This document shows, piece by piece, positions 1 through 11,839 of a stretch of 64,000 bases of DNA (position 1 is the first letter of the stretch; the number at the start of each line of letters is the position of its first letter). The notes beneath the pieces are model-generated. The model saw nothing but the letters and a program-made list of their open reading frames with translations, was not told the origin of the DNA and did no database searches. A program made the position numbers and the translations under genes. The stretch is from Erythroxylum novogranatense (Eukaryota > Streptophyta > Magnoliopsida > Malpighiales > Erythroxylaceae), in assembly GCA_029891385.1 (NCBI GenBank), contig CM057230.1:31637402-31701401 (forward strand), in the 5' to 3' direction.

Positions 1-3000
1 CTGCGGAAGGTCCCACAGAGGAGAGTGCTTCAGATTGACAGGAGCTTGTTTCAACTGTGGGAAAAAGAGACACATTGCCAGAGAGTGTCCTCAGCCTCCA
101 CGACAAGAGAGGAGTCAGATGCAAGTTCTGAGGAGGACCGAGACCATGGAATAGAGGACTGCAACAGAAGTGGGCAGTTCAAATGTAGCCAAGAGAGTGA
201 GCAATCCGGGGAGACCCAGAGGGCAGGCACCGGCTAGGGTGTTTGTTATGACTAGAGAGGATGCAGAGACCGCTCCAGATGTAGTCACTGGTATGATTCG
301 ACTCTTTGCTGATGATGTGATTGCTTTGATTGATCCGGGTTCTACTCATTCGTTTGTTTCCTCAAGTAGACCTGTGTGTGATAGAATTGGGAGCCCTTTG
401 GATACTCCGCTGATGGTGAGTACTCCAATCGGCCAGTATATTATTGTCAGCCAAGTATATAGAAAGTGTGAGATTTGTATTGATGGAGAACTCCTAGTGG
501 TGGATTTGATGCCACTGAAGATGGGAGGATTGGATGTGATATTGGGTATGGACACATTATAAAGGTACAACCCCATTTTGGATTGTAAGCAAAAGATAGG
601 AGAATTTGAATTGGATAGTGGAAAGAGAGTGGTGTTTGTGGGAGACAGAAAAGCGAGTCCGCCCAGACTTGTTTCAGCCTTGACAGCAGAAAAGATGATG
701 AGGAAGGGTTGTGAGGCGTTTTTAGCCTATGTGGTAGACACCAGGGCAGATAGAGGGAAGCTGGAGAATATTCCAGTAGTAAGGGAATTCTCGGATGTCT
801 TTCCCGAGGAATTGCCAGGACTACCGCCAGCTAGGGAAATTGAGTTTTCCATTGAGCTTCTGTCAGGTACAGCGCCGATTTCGATTCCACCTTACCGGAT
901 GGCTCCGGCGGAATTGAAAGAGCTTAAGGAGCAGTTGGAGGAGTTGTTTGAGAAAGGGTATATTAGACCGAGCTCTTCGCCTTAGGGAGCTCCGATTCTT
1001 TTTATGAAGAAGAAAGATGGATCGTTAAGGATGTGTGTGGACTACCGGAAGTTAAATCAGGTCACTGTGAAGAACAGATATCCTCTTCCTCACATTGATG
1101 ATCTGTTTGATCAATTGCAAGGGGCGGAAGTCTTCTCTAAGATAGATTTGAGGTCGGGTTATCATCAGTTGAGGATTAAGGAATCGGATGTGCCGAAGTC
1201 TGCGTTTAGGACTTGGTATGGGCATTTTGAGTTTATGGTTATGCCCTTTGGATTGACGAATGCGTCTGCAACATTTATGGATTTGATGAATCGGGTTTTT
1301 AAGCCATTCTTGGACCAATTTATCATTGTCTTCATTGATGATATCTTGGTTTATTCCAAGAGTGAAGAGCAGCATGAAGAGCATTTGAGGATTTCTTTGG
1401 AGACTTTGAGGAGGAATGAGTTGTATGCCAATTTCAATAAATGCGAATTTTGGCTGAGAGAAGTTTCATTTCTTGGATATGTGATCTCAGAGCAAGGAGT
1501 TCATGTGGATCCAAAGAAGATAGAAGCGGTTGTGACTTGGGAAGCACCGAAGAATGTAGCAGAGGTGAGGAGTTTTCTGGGTTTGGCAGGCTATTACCGG
1601 AGATTTGTGGAGGGATTCTCCATGATAGCTGCTTCGATGACGAAGTTGTTAAGGAAAAATCAGAAGTTTGTTTGGGTGAGGAGTGTCGGAGGAGCTTGAG
1701 GAGCTCTGCCAGCAGTTGACCAAAGGCTCGATTTTGATTTTGCCATCGGGAGATGAAGGTTATACCGTGTACAGTGATGCTTCGAGGAAGGGTCTTGGTT
1801 GTGTTTTGATGCAGCGAGATCGGGTGATTGCTTATGCTTCGAGGCAGTTGAAGCCTTATGAGTTGAACTATCCGACATATGATTTGGAGTTGGCAGCTGT
1901 GATCTTTGCTTTGAAGATTTGGCGGCATTATTTATATGGAGTTCAGACGAGGATCTTTACCGATCATAAGAGTCTGAAGTACTTGTTGAGCCAAAAGGAA
2001 CTGAATTTGAGGAAAAGAAGGTGGATTGAGTTGCTTAAGGATTATGATTTGCTGATTGAGTATCATCCGAGCAAGGCCAATGTAGTGGCGGATGCATTGA
2101 GTAGAAAGTCTTCGATTGTGCATGTTCGGACGGTTTATCTTCCTTTATTGGAAGAGATGGCCAAGCTTAAGATAAGCTTGAAGTAGAAAGAATCGGATTG
2201 CCTTCTAGCTAACTTCCGAGTAGGGATGGCAATTGTACCCGAACTCGATGGGTACCCGATAAAATTACTCGAACGGAGGCGGGTATGGGGAGCAAATTTT
2301 TACCCGTGGGGCGGGTATGGGGGGTTAGCAAAAATACCCGTCGGGTATGGGGGCGGGTATGGGGATACCACCCCCCATACCCATTTACCCGTTATATAGT
2401 AATTACAATTTTGCCATTATATTTATATACATACAAACCTAGCAATTAAATAAAGATAAGCTTATTTAAATTCAGTATGTATGTATGACTGTAGCATGAA
2501 AATTTAAAAGAAAAACAAATAGTCAATTCATATTAAATAAACTTATCTTTTAAAAAAGAGAGGCGGGTAAACGGGTACCCGATGGGGGTCAAACCCCCAA
2601 CGGGTATGGGTATGGGGGTGCCAAAAAATCCCCGACGGGGATGGGGGCGGGTATAGGGGTGGGGGCGAGTTCATGGGGCGGGTACGGGGGATGGCATACC
2701 CGCCCCATACCCGCCCCGTTGCCATCCCTACTTCCGAGTGAGGCCAATACTTAGGGAGAAAGTTAGAGAGTTGCAGATTCAAGATGCAGAGTTGAGCATA
2801 CTCAAGGATGAAATTCAGAATGGTAAAATGTCTGAGGTAGTAGTGAGTGCTGATGGGCTTATGACAGTAAGGAGCAGGTTGTGTATCCCAGATGTGCAGG
2901 AGGTTAAGGACGAGATTATGGATGAGGCACACAATGCGCCTTATGCCATGCATCCGGGTAGCACCAGGATGTACAGGAATTTGAGAGAGCATTTTTGGTG

Positions 3001-4192
3001 GAAAGGCACGAAGAGGGATGTAGCAGACTTTGTCAGTAAGTGTCTCGTGTGTCAGCAAGTTAAAGCTGAACACTAGGCACCTTCGGGCAAGTTGAGGCCG
3101 TTGCCTATTCCGGAATGGAAGTGGCAGAGGGTGACTATGGATTTTCTGATGGGATTGCCCAGGACTAGTAGGAGGCATGATGTCATTTGGGTTATTGTGG
3201 ACCGATTGACCAAGTCAACTCACTTTTTGGGGATTAAACAGACTGATTCTTTGCATGTGCTAGCAAAGAAGTATATCGATGAGATAGTGAGACTGCATGA
3301 AATTTTGGATTCGATTGTGTCTGATAGGGATCCTCGGTTTACTTCGAGGTTTTGAGGTAGTTTGCAGGAAGCTTTGGGGACGAAGTTGAATTTTAGTACG
3401 GCGTTTCACCCTCAGACGGATGGTCAATCTGAGAGGACCATTTGGACTCTTGAGGGGATGCTTCGGGCTTGTGTGATGGACTTTAGAGGAGCTTGGGATG
3501 AGCATTTGCCGTTGGTCGAATTCGCTTATAACAATTTGTACCATTCGAGTATTCAGATGGCTCCATATGAGGCTTTGTATGGGCGGAGGTGTAGGACTCC
3601 GATCTGTTGGGATGAAGAAGGAGAGAGGAAATTGGAAGGACCAGAATTGATTCAGACGACGGTTGATAAAGTCAATCTGGTAAAGCAACGACTTAAGGCA
3701 GCACAGGATAGGATGAAGAGTTATGTTGATGCTCACCGAAAGGAGATGGAGTATGAAGTCGGTGAGAAAGTGTTCCTTAAGACGTCTCCTTGGGAAGGAG
3801 TGATGAGGTTTGGCAAGAAGGGCAAGTTGAGTCCGAGGTATGTGGGTCCTTATGAGATCCTTGAGAAGATTGGACCACTCGCCTACAGATTGGCGTTACC
3901 TCCGAAATTGGCTCAGATTCATGATGTCTTCCTTGTGTCCATGTTGAGGAGGTATAGATCGGATCCTTCTCATATCATTCAGACTAGTGAGGTTCAGTTG
4001 TGGGATGATCTGAGTTATGAGGAACAACCAGTGGAGATTTTGGATACCAAGGAAAAAGTTCTCAGGAACAAGACGGTTCAGTTAGTCAAAGTCCTATGGA
4101 GGAATCATTCGGTAGAGGAGGCTACTTGGGAGCCATTGGAAGCCATGCGGGAGAAGTATCCGCATCTCTTCGATGATTCAGGTAAATTTTGA
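1..4192 (+). pseudogene. Broken gag-pol polyprotein of a Tekay-like retrotransposon
   Basis: One ancestral frame can be followed. A gag zinc knuckle of form C-x2-C-x4-H-x4-C lies at 47-88. Aspartic protease with the D-P-G core is near 325-345. Reverse transcriptase spans 880-1690 with the FIDD catalytic box at 1331-1342. RNase H (YSDAS, DHKSL) spans 1755-2130. The integrase H-H-C-C finger is at 2925-3060, and its D,D,E core follows in 3092-3460. A chromodomain is at about 4030-4180 (WRNHSVEEATWEP). In-frame stops occur at 152, 560, 983, 2184, 3074 and 3353. Those at 983 and 3353 replace a Trp codon and that at 3074 replaces a Gln codon conserved in the family, which fits C-to-T decay. Two one-base losses near 1680 and 1698 shift the frame between RT and RNase H. 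The nested element at 2221-2730 separates RNase H from integrase, and the frame resumes in register once it and its target duplication are set aside. Confidence 0.93.
2221..2730. mobile_element. Non-autonomous hAT-type MITE nested in the retrotransposon
   Basis: A 510-bp insertion has terminal inverted repeats TAGGGATGGCAA / TTGCCATCCCTA and a perfect 8-bp target duplication, cttccgag, at 2213-2220 and 2731-2738. The 8-bp duplication and this terminal motif are typical of hAT elements. It has no transposase ORF. Both arms are packed with GGGTATGGGG-like G-runs flanking an AT-rich core at about 2395-2550. It interrupts the pol frame of the host element, so it arrived later. Confidence 0.92.
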
Positions 4193-4208
4193 GGACGAAA
4201 TTTCTTTT

Positions 4209-4222
4209 AAGAGGGGGAGAAA
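4209..4222 (+). other. Polypurine tract
   Basis: The purine run aagagggggagaaa directly abuts the TG start of the 3' LTR at 4223. This is the usual plus-strand priming site of Ty3/gypsy elements. Confidence 0.9.
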
Positions 4223-6427
4223 TGTTGGACCCCGAATTTTTTTATATAATGATATTAAGCATGAATTGTGATAATTATGTGTTTATGCCTTAGTTTAATT
4301 AATTTTGGAGTATTAGTGGAAATTGAGGTGTATTTGCGTTTAATGTGGTTGAAATGAGAATTAATGGGTAAAAAATATGAAGGCATTTTGGGAAGATTAC
4401 TTGAGTTAGAGTGGTTTAGGCTTTGAAAGGAAGGGTATAATGGTCTTTATACTCCCTTTTGACTTAAGTAGGAAATTAGAAGGAAAAGAAAAGAAAGAAG
4501 AAAAAGAAGGAAATAGAGGAAGGAAGAAGAAAAGTGCACCGGCGGTGAGAAGAATAGAAGAGAAGAGGGATTCTTCGATCTTTGCAGTTTCCGACCGATT
4601 TGAAGTGATTTCCTGGTAATTTCTGCTTGTGTTAATCTCGTTATGGTTAGATTTAAACCTAGAGAATGTTGAATGTAGCATAATCGAAGGTTTTAGGGTT
4701 TTCGGAAGGAAAATGGTTAGAACTTTCTGGGTTGTTGCGTTTATGATGGATTGGAAGCTTAGAATGGGTTAGAAATGTGGTATAAGTCTTGATATAATGT
4801 TTTGATGTGTTGCATTTGTGTTTGTGAAAGGATTCAAGTGTGGAAATGCTGGAAATCGAGTTTCGGAGTAGTCCTCCAGACCCGCACGTCGCGACGTGCG
4901 TATGAACACGTCGCGGCGTGCGAGAAAGGGAAGCAACGACGCAACGAATAAATGTTTATTCGCCGAGACGTGCGGGGATGGGTTCGTTGCGACGTGCGAA
5001 CCTATGTTTACCACGACGTGCGTGTCACGCGCATGGCAAGAACTTAATGTGCGCCATGGCGAAAGCACGCAAGGCGTTCGCCGCGACGAGCGGGGCTTCG
5101 CCGTGGTGAGCCCCTGTTTTCCAGCAAGGATATAGTTTGGTATTTTGGGCATATCTGTTGATGTAGATGTCCAATTGAGGTGATTTCAGATTCGTTGTGA
5201 ACTAGAAATAAAGGGTTACAAGTGAATGAAGAAAGGAAGTTCGGAATTTTAGGTGGAAGTCGAGTGGAGAGTTTTATACTATGCCTTATGGATTTTCAAG
5301 CTTATGAATATTTTCTTTTGGATATTGATTGAATGAGAACTTGGTTTATTATAGGAAACCAAGCCGACCTGACCCAATCGCAAGAGGAAGGACACCAGTG
5401 AGTCGGATACTCGAGCGATATTAGGTGGGTAATATGTTTATGGTTATTGTGTGTATGGGCAAATTGCCTTGTGTATGCTTGCTTGCATTATGTGACATTG
5501 CTTGTGTTAAATTGTATGAGAAATATTGAACATGCATTGTGATTATGATTTTGCATGGCCTTGATAGGCCTTATGGTATTTGGTAAGAATGGAAAGAATG
5601 AAAATTTTAAAAGCTTTGATAAATGCTTTGAACATGGAACGAATGGTTATGTGTATTGTTTGGGTGAGAGAGTTATGGATGGAGTCACGTGCACGTCGAC
5701 ATAAAAGCCTTCTCCCGGTTGCCCACTTTAGGCAACGAGATCCTTGAAAAATCGGACTCAGATAGTTTACAGATTTAATTTCGGTTTATCCGGATCGTTT
5801 TACGGAACTCTCGAACTATTTGTGTGCATTCATGATTGATTTGACAGAAATGATGCATAATGATTGTTATGTTGAGAAACAGAAACTGCATGACCTATGT
5901 TTATATGAATGTAAATCAATTGAGGAATCTTGACTTGCTATAGATATATACATATTGCTTGATTGTGTGGCTCATTGCTAATGGCTATAAACGTATATGT
6001 CACTGAGCTTCGCAGCTCACCCCATTACTCTCCCCTCCTCAGGTGCAGATCGAGACGATAGTTGACCTTGCGAGGTATCGAAAACTTCCAGCTAATTAGG
6101 AGCCTTGCATTACGTTAGTATTTTGGTTAGCCCGCCAAGCATTTCAACATGGAGCATACTCATGTATTTTGGATTTACATTTTATTTTGTATTATGAATG
6201 GTTGAGACTATTGTCGAATTTCCCACAGGCTGTAATGACATGAAGCCCCTTAATGTTTGGGGTGTTTAATTGTGCTTTGATGTGTGCGAAATGGCAGGTA
6301 TAAGTATATGTGTGAATCGAATTGTGTATATGTATGGATGTTGGGATGGGTAGAAGATATTTGGCGCTTGTTCTTGGTAGCGACCAGAAGGCCGCTTGGG
6401 AATGGGGATCCGGGACCCGGCCCAACA
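4223..6427 (+). repeat. 3' LTR of the Tekay-like element
   Basis: The 2205-bp LTR starts TGTTGGACCCCGAA right after the polypurine tract and ends GGCCCAACA, so the ends are a TGTTGG/CCAACA inverted repeat. It contains a CpG-rich palindrome array (4883-5112). It also has an intron-like pair: a donor (AG|GTGGGT, GT at 5425) and an acceptor with a pyrimidine tract (CTCCCCTCCTCAG, ending 6042). No ORF of note. Confidence 0.9.
4883..5112 (+). repeat. CpG-rich array of degenerate short palindromes in the LTR
   Basis: About seven diverged units built on CGCGACGTGCG lie in otherwise AT-rich DNA. The first is a perfect 18-bp palindrome, CGCACGTCGCGACGTGCG (4883-4900). Many units contain ACGT cores. 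ORFs here are by-products of low stop-codon density in GC-rich sequence. A homologous array lies in the LTR at 58744-61786 (59842-60055). Confidence 0.75.
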
Positions 6428-6432
6428 CAATA

Positions 6433-7440
6433 CTTCCTAGACTTACTATTATTAGCCTATGGAGGATGCAATACCCTCTTAGATCCAGGATACCAAGCTC
6501 ATTCGATTGATGACTTAAGAGGTAAACTTTTGAGTTGCTCAGTTTTCAAAATTAAAAGTTATTTGGCAGAAAGAAGAGTGAATTGGGCTACTTTTCGATG
6601 TTCAATCATATGTGATGGTTAAACAAATAGGAGACAAAAGCTTATTATTAATTTAGAAGAGTGAATTGGGCTACATTTTAGTATTCAATTATGTACGATA
6701 GTTGGATAAATAGGAGACAAGAGCCTATTATTAATTTTTTGGTTCATTCTACAAATGACTCAATATTTTTGAAGTCTATTTATGCATTTGGCCTTATTAG
6801 AAATACTAGTACTTTATTTAAGATTGATAAAGATGTGAATGAAGTGGGGCCAAAAAATATTGTTAAGTTCATTACTGACAATGATTTCGCTTATAAAGCG
6901 GCAGGAAGAAGGTTACATAATAGGTATAATTCTTTTTTTAAGACTCCTTGTGTTGCATATTGCATTGAATTAATGCTGGAGAATATGGGATATCCTAGGT
7001 ATTTTTCTATTATTGATGAGACCATGTAGAAAGCTAAAAAGGGGACCAAGTTTGTTTATAATCGTGTATAGGTGTTGAAATTAATGAGAAAAGAATTTAC
7101 TAATGATAAGAATTTGTGTCGTCCTAGTGTGACAAGATTTGCAACGAATTTTTTATCACTTCAGTCTTTTGTTTCAATGAAGAAAGAATTAAGATGAACG
7201 TTTACAAGTGATAAGTGGGTTGCAGTTCAGTATAATAAGTCTATTGTTGGATTGGAGGTTTCCAACATTATACTGGAAGATAGAAAATTTTATTCTTAAT
7301 GTCAATTTATTATCTAAGTTTGGGAGCCTTTGGTGAAGATACTTCACTAGGTTGATAATGAAGAAATACCAATAATGGGTTATTTTTTTGTTGCCATAGA
7401 GAGGGTGAAGGAAGCAATCAAGGCCAATATGAAACATATG
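6433..7440 (+). pseudogene. Fossil hAT-superfamily transposase (DUF659-type region)
   Basis: Conceptual translation in broken frames gives the order expected for plant hAT transposases: PGYQAHSIDDLRGKLL (about 6485-6535), then a block like the family's DGW-x-RRQ-x-LINF segment (6691-6740), then FITDNDFAYKAAGRRL (about 6865-6915), the TPCVAYCIELMLE block (6945-6980), SVTRFATNFLSLQ (7125-7165), and VDNEEIPIMGYFFVAIERVKEAI (7350-7420). Stops fall at 7027 and at several later points. An 83-bp segment is duplicated in tandem (6573-6655, 6656-6738), shifting the frame. The N-terminal half is missing where the Tekay LTR abuts, so the retrotransposon probably inserted inside this gene. Function is lost. 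Confidence 0.85.
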
Positions 7441-8114
7441 CCTTCTTTGTACACACTGTATCTTGCAATCATCATTGCAATTATAACAAGTATGCTCCCA
7501 TAGACATTTGAATGAAGTTCTAAGTTTTTGTTTTTCCTTTTTTTTTTAATTTCACTTATATTTGACGTATATGATAAATTCTATATATGTAATATAATTG
7601 TAAATATTTTTGTTTCAGGTTTTACATTTACTTGGTTATTTCCTTATCACGAATTCTTGTCATAAATTGTAATAGTTTGAGAGTCAAGGATATCATTTGT
7701 TCTTTTATTGTATGTTTTGATGTAAGCTGTTATTTATTATATGATAACAATGTAATATTTTAATACTTGTGTCTTTTTCTTAATTTTATATTCGTATGAT
7801 GATGATTGCCTTTTTCATTTTAATTATGGTTATTATTTATATGTGAAATATCTAAAAATATTGTGATTTCATATTAATTGTGGCTATTATTTATTATTAT
7901 GATTTTTTGAGACATTATTGATGTAAACTTGTAAATTATACATTACAACAGCATAATATAACAATAAACTATTTTATAATTTTTAAAAAAATTCAAGGAC
8001 TATTTTATAAATTTAAAAATTACCCGAAATGGTACTCGATATTGACTGGTATCGGTACAATACTATACTAGAACCTAATCCAGTACCATGATCGATACGG
8101 TATTCGCAACATTG
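7441..8114 (+). mobile_element. 3' non-coding part and terminus of the hAT element
   Basis: The stretch is AT-rich with no ORF. The last about 150 bp (about 7965-8114) are the reverse complement of the left arms of the elements at 26128 and 29754: a run of GGTATCGGTA-like motifs, an AATAGT-type AT stretch, and a terminal CATTG at 8110-8114. I read this as the 3' terminus of the hAT whose transposase lies just upstream. The matching 5' terminus must lie before the window. Confidence 0.65.
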
Positions 8115-9308
8115 AGTTTGCCTATAGAAGGTAAAGAAATCCCTCTCATCTAAAGGGGACTCCAAAAGCTTCTGAATTAGGGCAAAGTCATTGAGTGTGT
8201 TCTTCATCTTCGTGCTGGTGATTTCGACTAAGGTAAGGATTCCTATCTTGAATCATGGCTCTTCTTCTTCTTTTTGATCATTGATCTTCCTATTTAGCGT
8301 ATAAACATCGAGAGATTCCTTCTATCCCTCACTAGTGGAACTGCCCAGGTGTGGAGTCTATGTCTAAAGGCATGCATCTTCTTCTTCACAATCCTTATGT
8401 TAAGCAAACATGCCGTTATCTGCATCTTTGTTATTTGTTTGACTTTCACCTCTCCTATCTCTCTTGTACAACCTTCATTTCACAATTGATGAGATGATGC
8501 TTCCAGTCTTCCAATGAAACGTCTTAAAGACAACTGCTTTGGGAGTGTATCTTCCTTCAAGTAACTGATTAATCCATTTTTCTCTTTCAATTTGGTACTG
8601 CATGTTTTAGGGTTTTGTATTTAACCCATATTTCATGCTCAATACAATTAGGTAGTTCTTTTGAGAGAAAAATCAATTCTCTAATTCTCATGATTAGATA
8701 ATTCATCACTTCTAGATTTAAACATGTTCTACCTTTGAAAATTCTCAAAGTCCTCTTTTTCCATATCTCCTTAATACTAAAAGCAACTTGAAAGGAGATA
8801 AGTTGCAAGAGGAGGTAGGTGATGAATTGTTAGAGAAAACGATGGTTTGCCTCTTCTTATTCTAGTTTCAAACTATTCTTTTTCTTTTTTATACAAAATT
8901 TGGAAGTTAGAAACTTAAGAAATTAAATTTCAATCCTCAAAGATGGACACATAATAAAATTTATTTCAAAACCTAAATACCAAAGGCATCAAAATTTAGC
9001 TCTAATGCCAAGATGCAAGATAAAATTGTAACTCACTACATGTAATAAGAATTAAACAAAATACCAAACTTTAAGAGTATTTCAATTACTAATCATTTAA
9101 GATATCTCTAATAGCTTCATTAAAAGCACTAATTATAAATATCAATAAGAAACTAAGTACAAATAGAAAATTCTAACTAATAAAGTTTCTAATTTATAAG
9201 TCTCATAGAACTTTAATACTAATAGGTCATAAGATTTTTAATAGTAATTTGTAATATCGCCATTAAGAGAAGTTTTAGTAAATAAATAAATAATAATAAT
9301 AATATGAT
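8115..9308. other. AT-rich intergenic stretch, nothing recognised
   Basis: Only short ORFs with no family resemblance. No tRNA-like or repeat structure that I could identify. Confidence 0.5.
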
Positions 9309-9660
9309 TAATTACATTGGACATTTTGTGGTTTGAAACTTTTTTTTATTTTAGTCCCTAAAATTTAAAAACATCATTGACTCTTTTAATATTATATTTT
9401 TACCGTTATAATTTTGACATCATTCTTCCTTAGAAAATGGCAAAATGGTGTCTAAGTATTAAGTGACGCATTATATGTCTTGTTTATGTTACGTAACATA
9501 AGCAACATGGTATCACTTCACAACTCATTATTAAATTTTCTAACAAACAATGAGGTTAGGAGATATGGGTAACAAAAATTATAACTTTAGGACGATAAAT
9601 AATAGTTATAAAGATAAAACACTAAAATAAAAATAAGCTATAAAATTTCCAATATAATTT
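9309..9660. mobile_element. MITE-like element with about 50-bp imperfect inverted ends
   Basis: The left arm (about 9309-9362, with ATTACATTGG and TTTATTTTAGT) matches the reverse complement of the right arm (about 9610-9660, with ACTAAAATAAA and CCAATATAAT). No coding capacity. I could not fix a target duplication, so the superfamily is open. Confidence 0.5.
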
Positions 9661-10293
9661 TCCTATAAGAATAATAGACACGATTGAATTTGAACTTAAT
9701 ATTATACTTAATTTTTCAATTTAAGTCTACTCCTTTTTCACCATTTATGAATTCCATCGTTTCTCTTGTTTGAGTGTCACATACCATTATAACTTAAACT
9801 TATAATTCTTTTGTTAATTCTATCTTAAAATTGTCAACATTTCGATTTACTGAAAATATTGAAGAAAAAGCTCAAAATAGAAAAGGCCTATCCTAAAGTT
9901 GAAATCATTTAATTTCATTCCTAAAAAGGAAATAAGATGAGTACTTGTTAAATTGGATATTGGTAAAAGCTAATAACCATCAACAAATCAACCATATATA
10001 TGATTTATAAACCCAATTATTGGTTCCAAACATATTAAAATTTCTTTTTCCAGCAAGGTTATGTCATCTCAAGACATGGAGAATAGAGGGTCAAGTAAAC
10101 AAAAATTGGACATATGAAATGATGGATCCAATCACAGAGGAACAAGAATGAATAATTAACAGTAACTTTAATAAAATATATAGAAATGTTATAACTCCTT
10201 TATGAATTTTCATATTTTAAAAGTATTAAACATATTATCTATGACATTAGATATATCATAATTTAAAAATATAATTTAATCAATCATTTAACC
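9661..10293. other. AT-rich intergenic stretch, nothing recognised
   Basis: No credible ORF, RNA gene or repeat was seen between the MITE and the start of the next LTR element. Confidence 0.5.
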
Positions 10294-10985
10294 TCTTGAT
10301 AGTCTAAAAAGAATTAAACTCATTTGACCCAAAAGTGAAATGTCAAATATTAGAAGTCATAGATGTTATTTGGTCAGAGAATTTGTGGAAATAGAAATCA
10401 ACTAAGAAGTCCATGATTTAAGAAATTCAAACAATTGATACATAACTGACATATGCTTTAAAAACAATAGTGGTAGGTAATTAGCTAGATTATGGGAAGT
10501 GGGCTAAAAGTTAAGCAGTTATAGAAAACTACTTAAGGTTGTTAAAGTTGAGAGAATAATGATAATTAGCTAGAACATGAGAAGTGGGTTTGAAAGTTGA
10601 GTAGTTATAGGAAAACTATTTGAAACAATTGAAAATAGGATTCTATAAATTTACCAGGCTCACAACACAAGAGACATCACATGACAGCCTCCAAACATAT
10701 AAACACACTAAAAGAAAAAACCATACTACTCCCAAAAACACTTCACTCTTATTTTCAACTTTCTTTACATTATGTATTCAGACTAATTATCTCAAATTTC
10801 CTTTTTAGCTTGAACTTTTTTTTTCGCCTAAATCAACTTGTCTCTTTAGTATCTTGGTAGCTTAGAAATTTGCTTTTTAAGTTTTTTGAAACTCACTTAT
10901 ATTATTGAAAAGAAGTCAGGTGCAAATTCTGGGAGAATTTTTACCTAACATGCTCAAATTCCAAGTTGACTGTATAAGAGACCAA
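10294..10985 (+). repeat. 5' LTR (end approximate)
   Basis: It aligns throughout with 13181-14017. It has two copies of an about 88-bp internal unit (a GCTAGA...GAAGTGGG...GTTATAG pattern), against three in the 3' LTR, which explains most of the length difference. The 3' edge is uncertain by tens of bases. Confidence 0.7.
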
Positions 10986-11839
10986 TAATTTGGCATGCCC
11001 AATAAGACATGATGTCGTATATAAGGAATGGAAAAGAAATCCCTATGCCTTTAGCCTTGGAGGAAGAAGTCCTAATGATAGTAGGAAATGAAGGTTTTGT
11101 GTCTAAAATGATTGAGAACTTGAGAAAGCAGCCTCACCTTCAGTTAACTCTGTAATTGGGGAGAACCTAAAATTGCCGCAACCATCAATACGAAGTGATG
11201 CTATTTGTACAAACAAAAATCTAAAATTAAAATCCAACTCAGCTTTTATGGTGAGACAATCAAAATATTGATAGATAAGGTTAGCAAACTTTTTGTCGTT
11301 TTGGTATAGATAGCTAGGTAGAATTCTCCTATTTTATCAGAACATATCTTTGAAGGACTCGGAGGGTATTCTACTTCAAATGCGGTGGAAGTTGGCAAAT
11401 GTAGTCGCCTTTTAACTGCTTCTTTTGTAGAGGAAAGATATGTTCCTCCTTATAAGAGAGAGGATGTTCCTATGACACCTCTTCACATTAATCCTAAAAT
11501 GTTTGACATATGGTCGGGCCACAAACTTTTGGCATGCAAGGAATTGGTGTAGAAGCTGAAGCTAATGGACATGATAAGGTTTAGGGGATAATATTATAGT
11601 TATAAACTATAATCTTATTATTTTCCCTCTATAAATGAGACTATAGGTTGATATTGAAACTGTCAGAGAAACTGTTTAGGAATTGTACGAGCCTAGTTTG
11701 ATTCAACTTAGCTGCTCAAATTTCCATAAACCTTATTCATAGTATATTGACTACGAGAATTCTTACCCCATGGCTATATATTTCTTGAATTTAATTTTTT
11801 TTATGGTGAAGATGGCCAATTAGTCATTTAACACATTGC

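Larger units (their letters stand above)
1..6427 (+). mobile_element. Ty3/gypsy chromovirus (Tekay-like), 5' part outside the window
   Basis: Order seen: gag CCHC zinc knuckle, protease, reverse transcriptase, RNase H, integrase, C-terminal chromodomain, polypurine tract, 3' LTR. The pol order and the terminal chromodomain place it in the chromovirus branch of Ty3/gypsy; the long LTR favours the Tekay (Del) clade, which is an inference. The 5' LTR and most of gag lie before base 1. The LTR ends are TGTTGG and CCAACA, and the next five bases (caata, 6428-6432) are the expected 3' target duplication, whose partner is outside the window. Coding is broken by six in-frame stops, two single-base losses and a 510-bp nested transposon, so the copy cannot move by itself. 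Confidence 0.93.

Noticed and set aside
4769..5152. ORFs of 63-127 codons on both strands of the LTR
   Set aside because: They overlap the CpG-rich array on opposite strands, where GC richness removes stop codons. No domain.
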